Under the pieces are notes generated by a model. It worked only from the letters and a program-made list of their open reading frames with translations. It searched no databases and had not been told where the DNA came from. The position numbers and the translations under genes were made by a program. This document shows, in pieces, positions 13,967-19,972 of a stretch of DNA of 27,620 nucleotides. Source of the stretch: Fibrobacterales bacterium (GTDB lineage: Bacteria; Fibrobacterota; Fibrobacteria; Fibrobacterales; Fibrobacteraceae); NCBI GenBank assembly GCA_025997455.1, contig BNUP01000018.1, positions 1 to 27,620 on the forward strand, given 5' to 3'. Each line of letters starts with the position of its first letter. Position 1 is the stretch's first letter.

Positions 13967-15524
13967 TAAATTTTAATATCTCCCCGCCGAACTTTGCAAT
14001 GTAAACTCCTTTTTTCAAATTCTCAACTTTAACATTTGAATTGCCCGCATTTAAGTTTTTTTGCATAACAATTTTGCCTTGCAAATCAAAAATTTTTAGA
14101 GTTGAGGAATTTTGTGAGGAAACATTTAGAGAACCGTTTGAATAAATTATACCGCTGCTCTTGCCGTAATTTATAGTTAAAATCGGAGCCGGTTCTTTTG
14201 CTTTTTCCTCTGCCGCAATGTCATCTGCAATTTCTTTTTCCAACGCGGCACTCGATTCAACACCGCCGTTAGCGACGAACCAAGCAACACGGTTATTCCA
14301 CCAAATTTTCATTTCTTGAACGCTTGCATCAAAATCCACATTTTCGGTTGTTCCGACACCCCATCCGCCGCTCCCGCCAACCGTATATTTCCATTTATCA
14401 AAATTTGCCTTTGCCGATGTATTCATATAATTTGCCATAGAATCTATATAAGCGGGAATAGATGCAATTTGTGAGTAATACCTGTTCCAAGCCTTTTTCC
14501 ATTCGTGCATAAATTTCGGGTCTTTATACAATTTTTGAAAAAATGAAGGTGCATATTGACCTACTGCACCGGTGTAAGTTGTGAAAAAATAATAATAATC
14601 GGATTGACTTCCTTCCCACCCGCTTGTGCCATAGCCGTAATCAAAATCCCACAGCGGTCCCATACTTATTTTTGCCCCCTTATCTTTATACATATATAAA
14701 CTTCTCGGACCGGAGGGGGAACTTGTGGGCGAGCCAAAATCGATATTCATAATAAATTCTTGGACAAGTGCGTATTTTGCAAAAGTAGCCATATCAATTA
14801 AATTACGGTAACCGTTTTCGGGAAAATTTGCAGACTTAACGGAATCGGTTAGTTCGTTAATGTTTTGTTTAACAAAATCATAAGCGGAATTTGTCATAGT
14901 GTATGGCTCAACCTCAGGACTTTTTATCGCAATAGGCAAATTGTAATTTGAAGATGTGAACATAGGTTGTTCGTCTTCCGCAACATCTAATAAAACAAAC
15001 CATCCTTCATTTTTATCAATATTAACTCTGCCTTCGCCAACTTGATTTTGCTCCGTGAGCATATATTGTCCGTTGTAAGTTCCGTTCAAATACAAAGCGA
15101 TATGATTAACCGAATGATTAAAAGGCATTCCCATTCTCCGTCCCATTTCAAATGCCGCGGCGTTCATTAAAAAAGTTCTGTCTCTCGGTTCGGATAAGAG
15201 CACCCAACTTTTTGCGGCGGGTAATCCTAAGAGAGAAGTTTTTTTGTCAAATTTTATTCTATAAGGTTTTTTGTCATAATCAGTCCAAGTTATATTTCCT
15301 CTGCCTCTTATTGAATCCGTAAATCCCGTTTTTGATACATTGTTTGCGGAATTTTTTGGGTCGGTTAGCGAAAATTCCATTGTTATGTATTTTGTTCTGC
15401 TTGAAATTGCCGCACCGTCTTTTGTGTTTATTCTCACAACGGGAACACCGTAATCTGTTTCTTGTGCAACTGTAAAAGAAATAAACAGGCAGAGAAAAAT
15501 TGCCGACTTAAACTTCATAAACAT
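13956..15524 (-). CDS. Secreted CotH-family protein kinase-like protein with T9SS-like C-terminal domain
   Basis: From the ATG at 15524 the protein has 522 residues. A signal peptide (KSAIFLCLFISFTVAQ) precedes a CotH kinase domain: SIRGRGNITW, KKPYRIKFDKKTSLLG, SWVLLSEPRDRTFLMNAAAF, YLNGTYNGQYMLTEQ, and the metal-binding GPLWDFDYGYG. CotH proteins are atypical kinases that phosphorylate exported proteins in spore formers. Residues of about 450-522 (LKIFDLQGKIVMQKNLNAG, then LKKGVYIAKF) have the form of a type-IX-secretion sorting domain, so the protein is probably surface-attached. A GTG at 15527 is also possible, but GGAGG lies six bases before the ATG at 15524. The ATG overlaps the preceding gene's TGA as TGATG. 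Its natural substrate here is unknown; the lipoprotein encoded just before it is a candidate. Confidence 0.9.
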   Translation of the reverse strand: MFMKFKSAIFLCLFISFTVAQETDYGVPVVRINTKDGAAISSRTKYITMEFSLTDPKNSANNVSKTGFTDSIRGRGNITWTDYDKKPYRIKFDKKTSLLGLPAAKSWVLLSEPRDRTFLMNAAAFEMGRRMGMPFNHSVNHIALYLNGTYNGQYMLTEQNQVGEGRVNIDKNEGWFVLLDVAEDEQPMFTSSNYNLPIAIKSPEVEPYTMTNSAYDFVKQNINELTDSVKSANFPENGYRNLIDMATFAKYALVQEFIMNIDFGSPTSSPSGPRSLYMYKDKGAKISMGPLWDFDYGYGTSGWEGSQSDYYYFFTTYTGAVGQYAPSFFQKLYKDPKFMHEWKKAWNRYYSQIASIPAYIDSMANYMNTSAKANFDKWKYTVGGSGGWGVGTTENVDFDASVQEMKIWWNNRVAWFVANGGVESSAALEKEIADDIAAEEKAKEPAPILTINYGKSSGIIYSNGSLNVSSQNSSTLKIFDLQGKIVMQKNLNAGNSNVKVENLKKGVYIAKFGGEILKFNAW

Positions 15525-17521
15525 CACCGACCTCCAAAACCGCCGCTTGAGCCGACAGTTGTAATTTTACCGCTCACAATTGCCTGCGAACTCTCGGCAC
15601 TTCCGCCAGACCAACTCGCATCCGTGTAATAACCGTGCCAAACATTTTCACCGCCGCTAATTGTTCCGTTGTAAGAAATCGTGTAAGTTCCGTTTGCAAA
15701 ATCGGGACTTGAGAATAACAAAACTTCTTTTGAATTATAACTTCTGGGAACTTCAAATGTCAAAATATTTTTACCGCTTGAATTTTCAATATGAATTGTT
15801 TTAACACCGAAAGCGGTTGTGGTATATACAAGTGAATTTTGCGATGATGCGGTGCTCGGCGTGCTTGTTGCGCCTCCAATGCCTATTACAATTCCGCCGT
15901 TGATTTTTAACGGGTTAGAATCGCAGTCAATACCTTCTTCGGGACTGACATCGCCGGCGGAAACAATCACTCCGCCGTTAATTTCAATTCCGCCCGAACC
16001 GTTTACATCTATACCGTCGTTATTGCTCGAATTTGCGTAAATGTAGCCCCCGTTTATGGTTAGTTTTGTTGCCGCGTTTATGCAGTCGTCATAACATTCA
16101 AGTTCCAAGTATCCGTCGTTTATTGTGAGTGTGCTTTTGCTCTCCAAGCCCTCGGCTCCGGCACCTATTGTTGAAATCCTTATATTTCCGCCGTCAATGG
16201 TTATTGTGCCGTCTGCTTTTATCGCCTTTGCCGCAGTGCCCGAACTTCCCTGCTTTCCGCCTCCAAAGCCGCCGCCCGTTCCGCCCCCTGATGTTCCGCC
16301 AAAGGTTTCGCCTGTGGTTGTAACGGAAATGTTTCCGCCCGAAATGACAATATTTTTATTTGCGTTAATGCCTTTACCTCCAGCTCCCGTGCTCTTTATT
16401 GTGAGAGTTCCGCCTAAAATTTTAACACCGTCCGTTTTTATTCCCGCCGCAGAACTCGTATCTGCAGGGCTAACCGAATTATCAACACTCGCCTCGCCGC
16501 TCGTGAGAATTTCAACCGCTCCGCCTTTCATTTCAAAAATACTGTCGCATTTAATTCCCTTGCCGCCTTTGCTCGTAACGGTCAGCACCAATTTTCCGTT
16601 GTTTATTTTAACATAATCATCAACCGCAAGGGCGTGTTTGTAGTTGCCGTTTATTTCCAATGTGCCTGTCCCAAAAAATTCCAATTGCCCTTCGCTAAAA
16701 AACGCACCTTTTGCATCTTCTGTTTCGTTTTCCGTGTAATTTGAACCGTCGGTTAAATAATTTTTTGTGCCTTCAACCAGATTGACTGATATTTTTTTGC
16801 TGTTTTGAATGTTTATTGCGGGGTTGCTTGGGTTTGTTATGTTTGCACCGTTCAAATAAAGTCCGAATCTGTTTGTGGTGTAAATTTTGAGAGAACCGTT
16901 TGCGGTTTTTCCGCTGACTATAATGTTGTATTCCGTGCTTGTTGAGGTGTTATTTACAACTACCGTTTCGCCGTCTGCCGTAATTTTCACTTCACTTGTA
17001 AAAGCATTGGTGATTGTGGGGGCACTGCCGTTGTTGTATTTAATCATAATAGGGTATTGGAGTCCCAAATTATCTAAATCGGTTTTTAGTGTGTCGGTAG
17101 GGTCTTTGGGTAGCGGTTCGGTATCGCCTTCGGAATTTCCGCTTTCGACTTTTTTATACACTTCAATTTCTTTTTCGCCGCTTTCAATTCCGCTTTTGTT
17201 TATTGAAACTTTAATTGTTCCCTCTTTTTCAACTGATGCGAGTGCAAGCGTGTATGTTTTTACCGCTCCTTTTAAAGTGCCGACTGTAATTTGCCCTGTT
17301 CCGTTTTTCACGGAAATTTCATTTGCGGAAAGTCCCGTAACCTCATCGCTGAAATTGAAAACAATGGCTGAGGTTGTTGCAGTTTCTGCCGAACCGCCCT
17401 TTTGTTCTGCGTTAAAGGTTATGCCCTCTCCGTTGTTTGAAGTGCTATCGCTGCAAGATGTGAATAGAAGGGGTATAAACGCGAATGCAATTAGGAAAAA
17501 AGATAAAAAGAACTTTTTCAT
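15524..17521 (-). CDS. Cthe_2159-like carbohydrate-binding lipoprotein
   Basis: The 665-residue protein starts with a lipoprotein signal: MKKFFLSFFLIAFAFIPLLF followed by TSC, with Cys23 as the lipidated residue. A beta-rich domain (about 28-125) precedes the large domain with phrases typical of the Cthe_2159 family (PF14262): FGLYLNGANITNPSNPAINI, NYKHALAVDDYVKINNGKL, IKCDSIFEMKGGAVEI, AIKADGTITIDGGNI and DCINAATKLTINGGYIYA. These repeats form a right-handed beta-helix; the founding member binds cellulose and polygalacturonate. A Gly/Ser-rich loop lies near residue 430. It is the first gene of the operon and may be the surface glycan-binding component. No clear promoter was found in the AT-rich 17522-17640 region. 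Confidence 0.88.
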   Translation of the reverse strand: MKKFFLSFFLIAFAFIPLLFTSCSDSTSNNGEGITFNAEQKGGSAETATTSAIVFNFSDEVTGLSANEISVKNGTGQITVGTLKGAVKTYTLALASVEKEGTIKVSINKSGIESGEKEIEVYKKVESGNSEGDTEPLPKDPTDTLKTDLDNLGLQYPIMIKYNNGSAPTITNAFTSEVKITADGETVVVNNTSTSTEYNIIVSGKTANGSLKIYTTNRFGLYLNGANITNPSNPAINIQNSKKISVNLVEGTKNYLTDGSNYTENETEDAKGAFFSEGQLEFFGTGTLEINGNYKHALAVDDYVKINNGKLVLTVTSKGGKGIKCDSIFEMKGGAVEILTSGEASVDNSVSPADTSSAAGIKTDGVKILGGTLTIKSTGAGGKGINANKNIVISGGNISVTTTGETFGGTSGGGTGGGFGGGKQGSSGTAAKAIKADGTITIDGGNIRISTIGAGAEGLESKSTLTINDGYLELECYDDCINAATKLTINGGYIYANSSNNDGIDVNGSGGIEINGGVIVSAGDVSPEEGIDCDSNPLKINGGIVIGIGGATSTPSTASSQNSLVYTTTAFGVKTIHIENSSGKNILTFEVPRSYNSKEVLLFSSPDFANGTYTISYNGTISGGENVWHGYYTDASWSGGSAESSQAIVSGKITTVGSSGGFGGR

Positions 17522-17673
17522 AGAGTAAATATATATTTTTAATTAAAAGAACGAGTGCTAAAAAACAATTTTACTTTTTAATGTGATATTTTGGCATTTA
17601 AATTGTAAATGTACGAAAAAAACTTTAGTAACTACCTTCCACTTATGCCCGCAATTTTTCTACATTACCTATT

Positions 17674-17775
17674 ATGCCCACCATAAAGCCAACTAAAAAG
17701 TCCACCGCCATACAATGGCATCCCGCCTCATTTAGTGCGGTGCAACCTACAAATAGAGCAAAGTTTAAAGGGTAG
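17674..17775 (+). pseudogene. N-terminal remnant of a PD-(D/E)XK nuclease/transposase-like gene
   Basis: An ATG opens MPTIKPTKKSTAIQWHPASF and stops after 33 residues. The phrase AIQWHPA-F-A-Q is the characteristic opening of a family of nuclease-like proteins of about 250-300 residues that occurs in many copies in gut bacteria. The stop codon coincides with the start of a TAGAGAG-type low-complexity hairpin (17773-17820). The family's catalytic core is absent, so this looks like a gene start left behind after a deletion. The assignment rests on recalled sequence similarity only. Confidence 0.4.
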
Positions 17776-17820
17776 AGAGTAAAGTTGAACAACCAGATTT
17801 TATCTCAACTCTCTTCTCTA
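17773..17820. repeat. Imperfect inverted repeat with AGAGAGT-like arms
   Basis: TAGAGAGTAAAGTTGA (17773-17788) and TCAACTCTCTTCTCTA (17805-17820) pair at 13 of 16 positions around a 16-base loop. The arms resemble the heptamer arrays at 11041 and 19571. It separates two apparent remnants of one former gene. Confidence 0.5.
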
Positions 17821-17854
17821 CACTCTTTTAACTTATAGTAAGGAGATAATCGAT

Positions 17855-18007
17855 ATGAAGTCAAAACTTACAATAGAAGATGTGCTTGAACGCACGGGCT
17901 GGACAAAGGAATTGGAGGCTCGGGGTGAGGCTCAATTGCTGCAAAAAATCAAAAAACTGATTAAGCAATCCTCCAGTTTAAAAGAATTGGAAGCGAAATT
18001 AGGGTGA
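17855..18007 (+). CDS. 50-residue protein, possibly the C-terminal tail of the broken nuclease-like gene
   Basis: An ATG eight or nine bases after AAGGAG opens a 50-codon frame, MKSKLTIEDVLERTGWTKEL..., that ends in KELEAKLG. It is highly charged and probably helical or coiled-coil. Tails of the form DVLERTGW...EARGEA are common at the C-termini of nuclease/transposase-like proteins. With the remnant at 17674, this suggests an internally deleted gene. The strong ribosome-binding site means the tail could still be translated on its own. Confidence 0.45.
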   Translation: MKSKLTIEDVLERTGWTKELEARGEAQLLQKIKKLIKQSSSLKELEAKLG

Positions 18008-18017
18008 TTGTTTGAGA

Positions 18018-18038
18018 TTGCAAAAGTATATGCATAAG
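18018..18038 (+). repeat. 21-bp motif shared with 19802-19822, copy 1
   Basis: TTGCAAAAGTATATGCATAA plus G begins 11 bases after the 50-residue frame ends. The copy at 19802 differs at one base. Weaker similarity extends about 10-15 bases on both sides, so the copies may be the right flank of a once-mobile unit. Confidence 0.55.
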
Positions 18039-18121
18039 CCTGTGGAGGTGGAGAAGAAAAACCATTCCTCGTCATTCTACTCTTTGGATAGGCAGAAAAG
18101 AAAAAAATAAGTTAGTCTGCC

Positions 18122-18168
18122 CAGTCGCCTGTCGGCTTGGTGTCCCGTGTCGGGGCACGAGTATGACA
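18122..18168 (+). repeat. GGCTTGGTGTCCCG dispersed repeat, copy 2
   Basis: The core CGGCTTGGTGTCCCG is preceded by AGTCGCCTG and followed by a CG-rich palindromic part ending GTATGAC. Related copies lie at 2954-2979 (same strand) and 19691-19732 (opposite strand). All three are intergenic. Confidence 0.65.
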
Positions 18169-18189
18169 CAAAAGGGTGGTTCTTTAACA

Positions 18190-18223
18190 AGGGAACGCGG
18201 TGTGGATAGAACGCACCAAAAAA
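18190..18223 (-). repeat. 34-bp 3'-end-associated element, copy B
   Basis: This is the perfect reverse complement of 5885-5918. On the minus strand it begins 11 bases after the stop codon of the 49-residue membrane protein gene, in the same relative position and orientation as copy A after nrdJ. Confidence 0.85.
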
Positions 18224-18234
18224 GTTTGCACAAT

Positions 18235-18384
18235 TTAAAACAATATAAAAACCAAAAGCGCAGCCGAAAGCAATAGGGAAATCACAATTTGTGCAACCCA
18301 CAGCATATGGGAAATTTTATATGCCTTTTGGCGTTTTATGCTCCAAGCGGGAATTTCACTGTCGTTTTTTCGATTTAACCACAT
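18235..18384 (-). CDS. 49-residue single-pass membrane protein overlapping the response regulator gene
   Basis: On the minus strand an ATG at 18384 follows GGAAGA with a six-base gap and opens MWLNRKNDSEIPAWSIKRQK. A hydrophobic segment (IVISLLLSAALLVFILF) follows and runs to the stop. The soluble part is basic, so by the positive-inside rule the N-terminus should be cytoplasmic. It overlaps the last 29 bases of the sigma-54 regulator gene in another frame, so the two are probably co-transcribed. The composition and Shine-Dalgarno favour a real small protein. I recognise no family; a membrane anchor or modulator of the regulator is conceivable but unproven. Confidence 0.55.
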   Translation of the reverse strand: MWLNRKNDSEIPAWSIKRQKAYKISHMLWVAQIVISLLLSAALLVFILF

Positions 18385-19546
18385 TTTTATCTTCCAAATC
18401 AAAATCCTCTATCTGCAATAAACTCGATTTTCTAAACACCATCGCCCGTTCCACCGCGTTTTCCAACTGCCGAATATTCCCCTGCCATTTTTGTTTCTGC
18501 AAAAGTTCCATAGCATCGTCGCTTGAACCCTCCACCGCATAACCGTTTTCCTCGTTAAACTTATTTATAAAGTAATTTACCAAAGGGGGAATATCCTCCG
18601 CCCGTTCGCGGAGCGGCGGAACATGCAGAGGAACAACGCTTAAACGATAATACAAATCCTCGCGAAAAGTTCCCTTACTGACCTCATTTTTCAAATCTCG
18701 ATTCGTAGTGCAAATTAAACGAACATCAACTTTAATCTCGTCATCGCCTCCAACACGAACAACAACCCTTTCCTGCAAAACACGCAACAATTTACTTTGC
18801 ATTGCAAGCGGCATCTCGCCGATTTCATCGAGCAAAAGAGTTCCGCCGTCGGCGAGTTCAAATTTCCCGCGCCGAGTTTTTAATGCACCCGTAAAAGATC
18901 CCTTCTCGTGCCCGAATAATTCACTCTCAATAAGCGATTCAGGCAACGCCGCACAATTGATTTTTATAAACGGACCGCCCGCTCTTAAACTTTGATAATG
19001 CACCGCACGAGCCAAAACCTCTTTTCCCACGCCCGATTCTCCCGTGATTAAAACCGATGCATTTGTGGGTGCAACCGTCTCTACAAACTTATTCAACTCA
19101 ATGTATTTTTCACCCTGCCCTATAAAATCCTTCCCCACAAGTCGTTTTTTCAACGCAGAATTTTCTTGCCGAAAGCGATATTTATCGAGCACCATATTGA
19201 CCGCGTGCTCCAAAATCTCGGACTTCGTTAAATTATCACCCTTCTCAATAAAATGATCTGCCCCGTTTTGCAAAGCCTCAACCGCCGTCTCTATTGTGCC
19301 AAACGCAGTCATCATCAAAAAAGGTTGTGAAGGTCTGTCTTTTTTTATCACCTTCAACAAATCAATTCCTGTCATACCGGGCATTTTGTAATCTGAAATC
19401 ACCAAGTCGGGATTCAGAACTGTAATTTGTTCAAGTGCAACCTGCGGATTTGCCGCCACCGAACACCTGTGCCCGCTCAATTCAAGCGTGTCTGCGATCA
19501 TATCGCGCATAATTTCTTCGTCATCCACCACAAGAATTTTAGCCAT
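18356..19546 (-). CDS. NtrC-family sigma-54 response regulator lacking a DNA-binding domain
   Basis: From the ATG at 19546 the protein has 396 residues. A receiver domain (1-115) has Asp8, Asp9 and the phosphoacceptor Asp52 in VISDYKMPG, with Thr80 and Lys102. The AAA+ domain shows Walker A GESGVGKE (169-176), the sigma-54 contact loop as GSFTGA (216-221), Walker B LLLDEIG, and LYYRLSVVPLHVPPLRER. After GNIRQLENAVERAMVF only about 25 residues remain, ending in KSKKRQ, so the usual Fis-type helix-turn-helix is missing. Such regulators (FlgR type) activate sigma-54 promoters from solution. The frame extends upstream to 19714, but that part is translated AGAGAGT repeat and is excluded. No partner kinase gene is in the window. 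Confidence 0.9.
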   Translation of the reverse strand: MAKILVVDDEEIMRDMIADTLELSGHRCSVAANPQVALEQITVLNPDLVISDYKMPGMTGIDLLKVIKKDRPSQPFLMMTAFGTIETAVEALQNGADHFIEKGDNLTKSEILEHAVNMVLDKYRFRQENSALKKRLVGKDFIGQGEKYIELNKFVETVAPTNASVLITGESGVGKEVLARAVHYQSLRAGGPFIKINCAALPESLIESELFGHEKGSFTGALKTRRGKFELADGGTLLLDEIGEMPLAMQSKLLRVLQERVVVRVGGDDEIKVDVRLICTTNRDLKNEVSKGTFREDLYYRLSVVPLHVPPLRERAEDIPPLVNYFINKFNEENGYAVEGSSDDAMELLQKQKWQGNIRQLENAVERAMVFRKSSLLQIEDFDLEDKNVVKSKKRQ

Positions 19547-19570
19547 TGGAGGGGAATGTAGAAAAAGTTG

Positions 19571-19624
19571 AGAGAGTAGAGAGTAGAGAGTAGAGAGTAG
19601 AGAGTAGAGAGTAGAGAGTAGAGT
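19571..19624 (+). repeat. AGAGAGT heptanucleotide array (seven full units)
   Basis: Seven AGAGAGT units and a partial one lie 25 bases upstream of the response regulator start. The complementary strand resembles the CTCTCTA units of the large array at 11041-11347. It produces a false N-terminal extension (LLSTLYSLLSTLYSLLS) of the regulator frame. Confidence 0.9.
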
Positions 19625-19652
19625 TTGTAGGGGCGTGGTTTTTAACCCGCCC
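19625..19652 (+). repeat. 28-bp dispersed repeat, copy 2
   Basis: It is identical to 10971-10998 over all 28 bases and, like that copy, lies close to a heptanucleotide array. Confidence 0.85.
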
Positions 19653-19659
19653 GTATCAT

Positions 19660-19688
19660 TGTAGGGGCGAATACTATTCGCCCCTACA
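19660..19688. repeat. Perfect 14-bp inverted repeat with one-base centre
   Basis: TGTAGGGGCGAATA and TATTCGCCCCTACA flank a single C. The outer TGTAGGGGCG matches the start of the 28-bp repeat just before it, so this is a more symmetric member of the same palindromic family. It could act as a bidirectional terminator or as a repeat element. Confidence 0.75.
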
Positions 19689-19690
19689 TC

Positions 19691-19732
19691 GTCATTCCCG
19701 CATAGGCGGGACACAAAGCCGATAGGCGACTG
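19691..19732 (-). repeat. GGCTTGGTGTCCCG dispersed repeat, copy 3
   Basis: On the minus strand it reads GCAGTCGCCTATCGGCTTTG, then TGTCCCGCCTATGCGGGAAT and GAC. It matches copy 2 over the AGTCGCCT-TCGGCTT-GTGTCCCG part and copy 1 over the CGGGAATGAC end. Confidence 0.65.
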
Positions 19733-19752
19733 CGGCTGGAATTATTTCAAAT

Positions 19753-19781
19753 TTGACAAATCCAATTTATTTTTCTATATT
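19753..19781 (+). promoter_or_regulatory. Sigma-70-type promoter of the polysaccharide operon
   Basis: TTGACA (19753-19758) and TATATT (19776-19781) are separated by 17 bases, exactly as in the nrdJ promoter. The start would be near 19787-19789, giving a leader of about 185 bases before the first glycan gene. The leader contains a short frame and a 12-C tract. Confidence 0.75.
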
Positions 19782-19789
19782 TGAGGCTT

Positions 19790-19942
19790 ATGATGTTTGG
19801 GTTGCAAAAATATATGCATAAGTTTGTGGGTGAGGGTTTCCGCTACCCCCCTCATTCATCCCCAATAATCGCTAATTCCTCGTGCGAGCGTGAGGTGTAT
19901 TTGATCGAGATCCCCCCCCCCCCACGACTTGGTATGTATTAG
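19790..19942 (+). CDS. Possible leader peptide frame containing a 12-C tract
   Basis: ATG ATG at 19790-19795 opens a frame MMFGLQKYMHKFVGEGFRYP... of 50 codons that stops at TAG 19940-19942, just past the C tract (19912-19923). The first ATG lies at the predicted transcription start, so translation would have almost no leader. The frame includes the 21-bp repeated motif (19802-19822). It is in register with the glycosyltransferase gene but separated from it by the stop and 30 bases. The peptide has no recognised family and may be only a remnant. Confidence 0.25.
   Translation: MMFGLQKYMHKFVGEGFRYPPHSSPIIANSSCEREVYLIEIPPPPRLGMY
19802..19822 (+). repeat. 21-bp motif, copy 2
   Basis: It matches 18018-18038 at 20 of 21 bases, with weaker similarity extending on both sides (TGAT-GTTTG before, TGTGG after). 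It lies in the leader of the polysaccharide operon. Confidence 0.55.
19912..19923 (+). repeat. Homopolymeric tract of 12 C
   Basis: Twelve consecutive C lie 49 bases before the first glycan gene. Long C or G tracts are prone to slipped-strand change and are typical of contingency loci. Length should be checked in reads because homopolymers are also prone to sequencing error. Confidence 0.85.
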
Positions 19943-19972
19943 TTTTGCAATGCCTCGCACCTATGGGGCATT

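Noticed and set aside
16125..16616. 163-residue plus-strand frame rich in Pro, Val and Pro-Pro-Lys
   Set aside because: It is the antisense shadow of the Gly-rich repeats of the carbohydrate-binding lipoprotein.
18077..18301. 74-residue minus-strand frame
   Set aside because: It covers the 34-bp element and another repeat and overlaps the better-supported 49-residue membrane protein in a different frame.
19547..19714. N-terminal extension of the sigma-54 response regulator
   Set aside because: It translates the AGAGAGT array and dispersed repeats; the receiver domain starts at the ATG at 19546 (MAKILVVDDEE).
2926..19972. tRNA or rRNA genes in the intergenic gaps
   Set aside because: No cloverleaf with a GTTCGA-type arm and no rRNA-like sequence was recognised; a covariance-model scan would be decisive.
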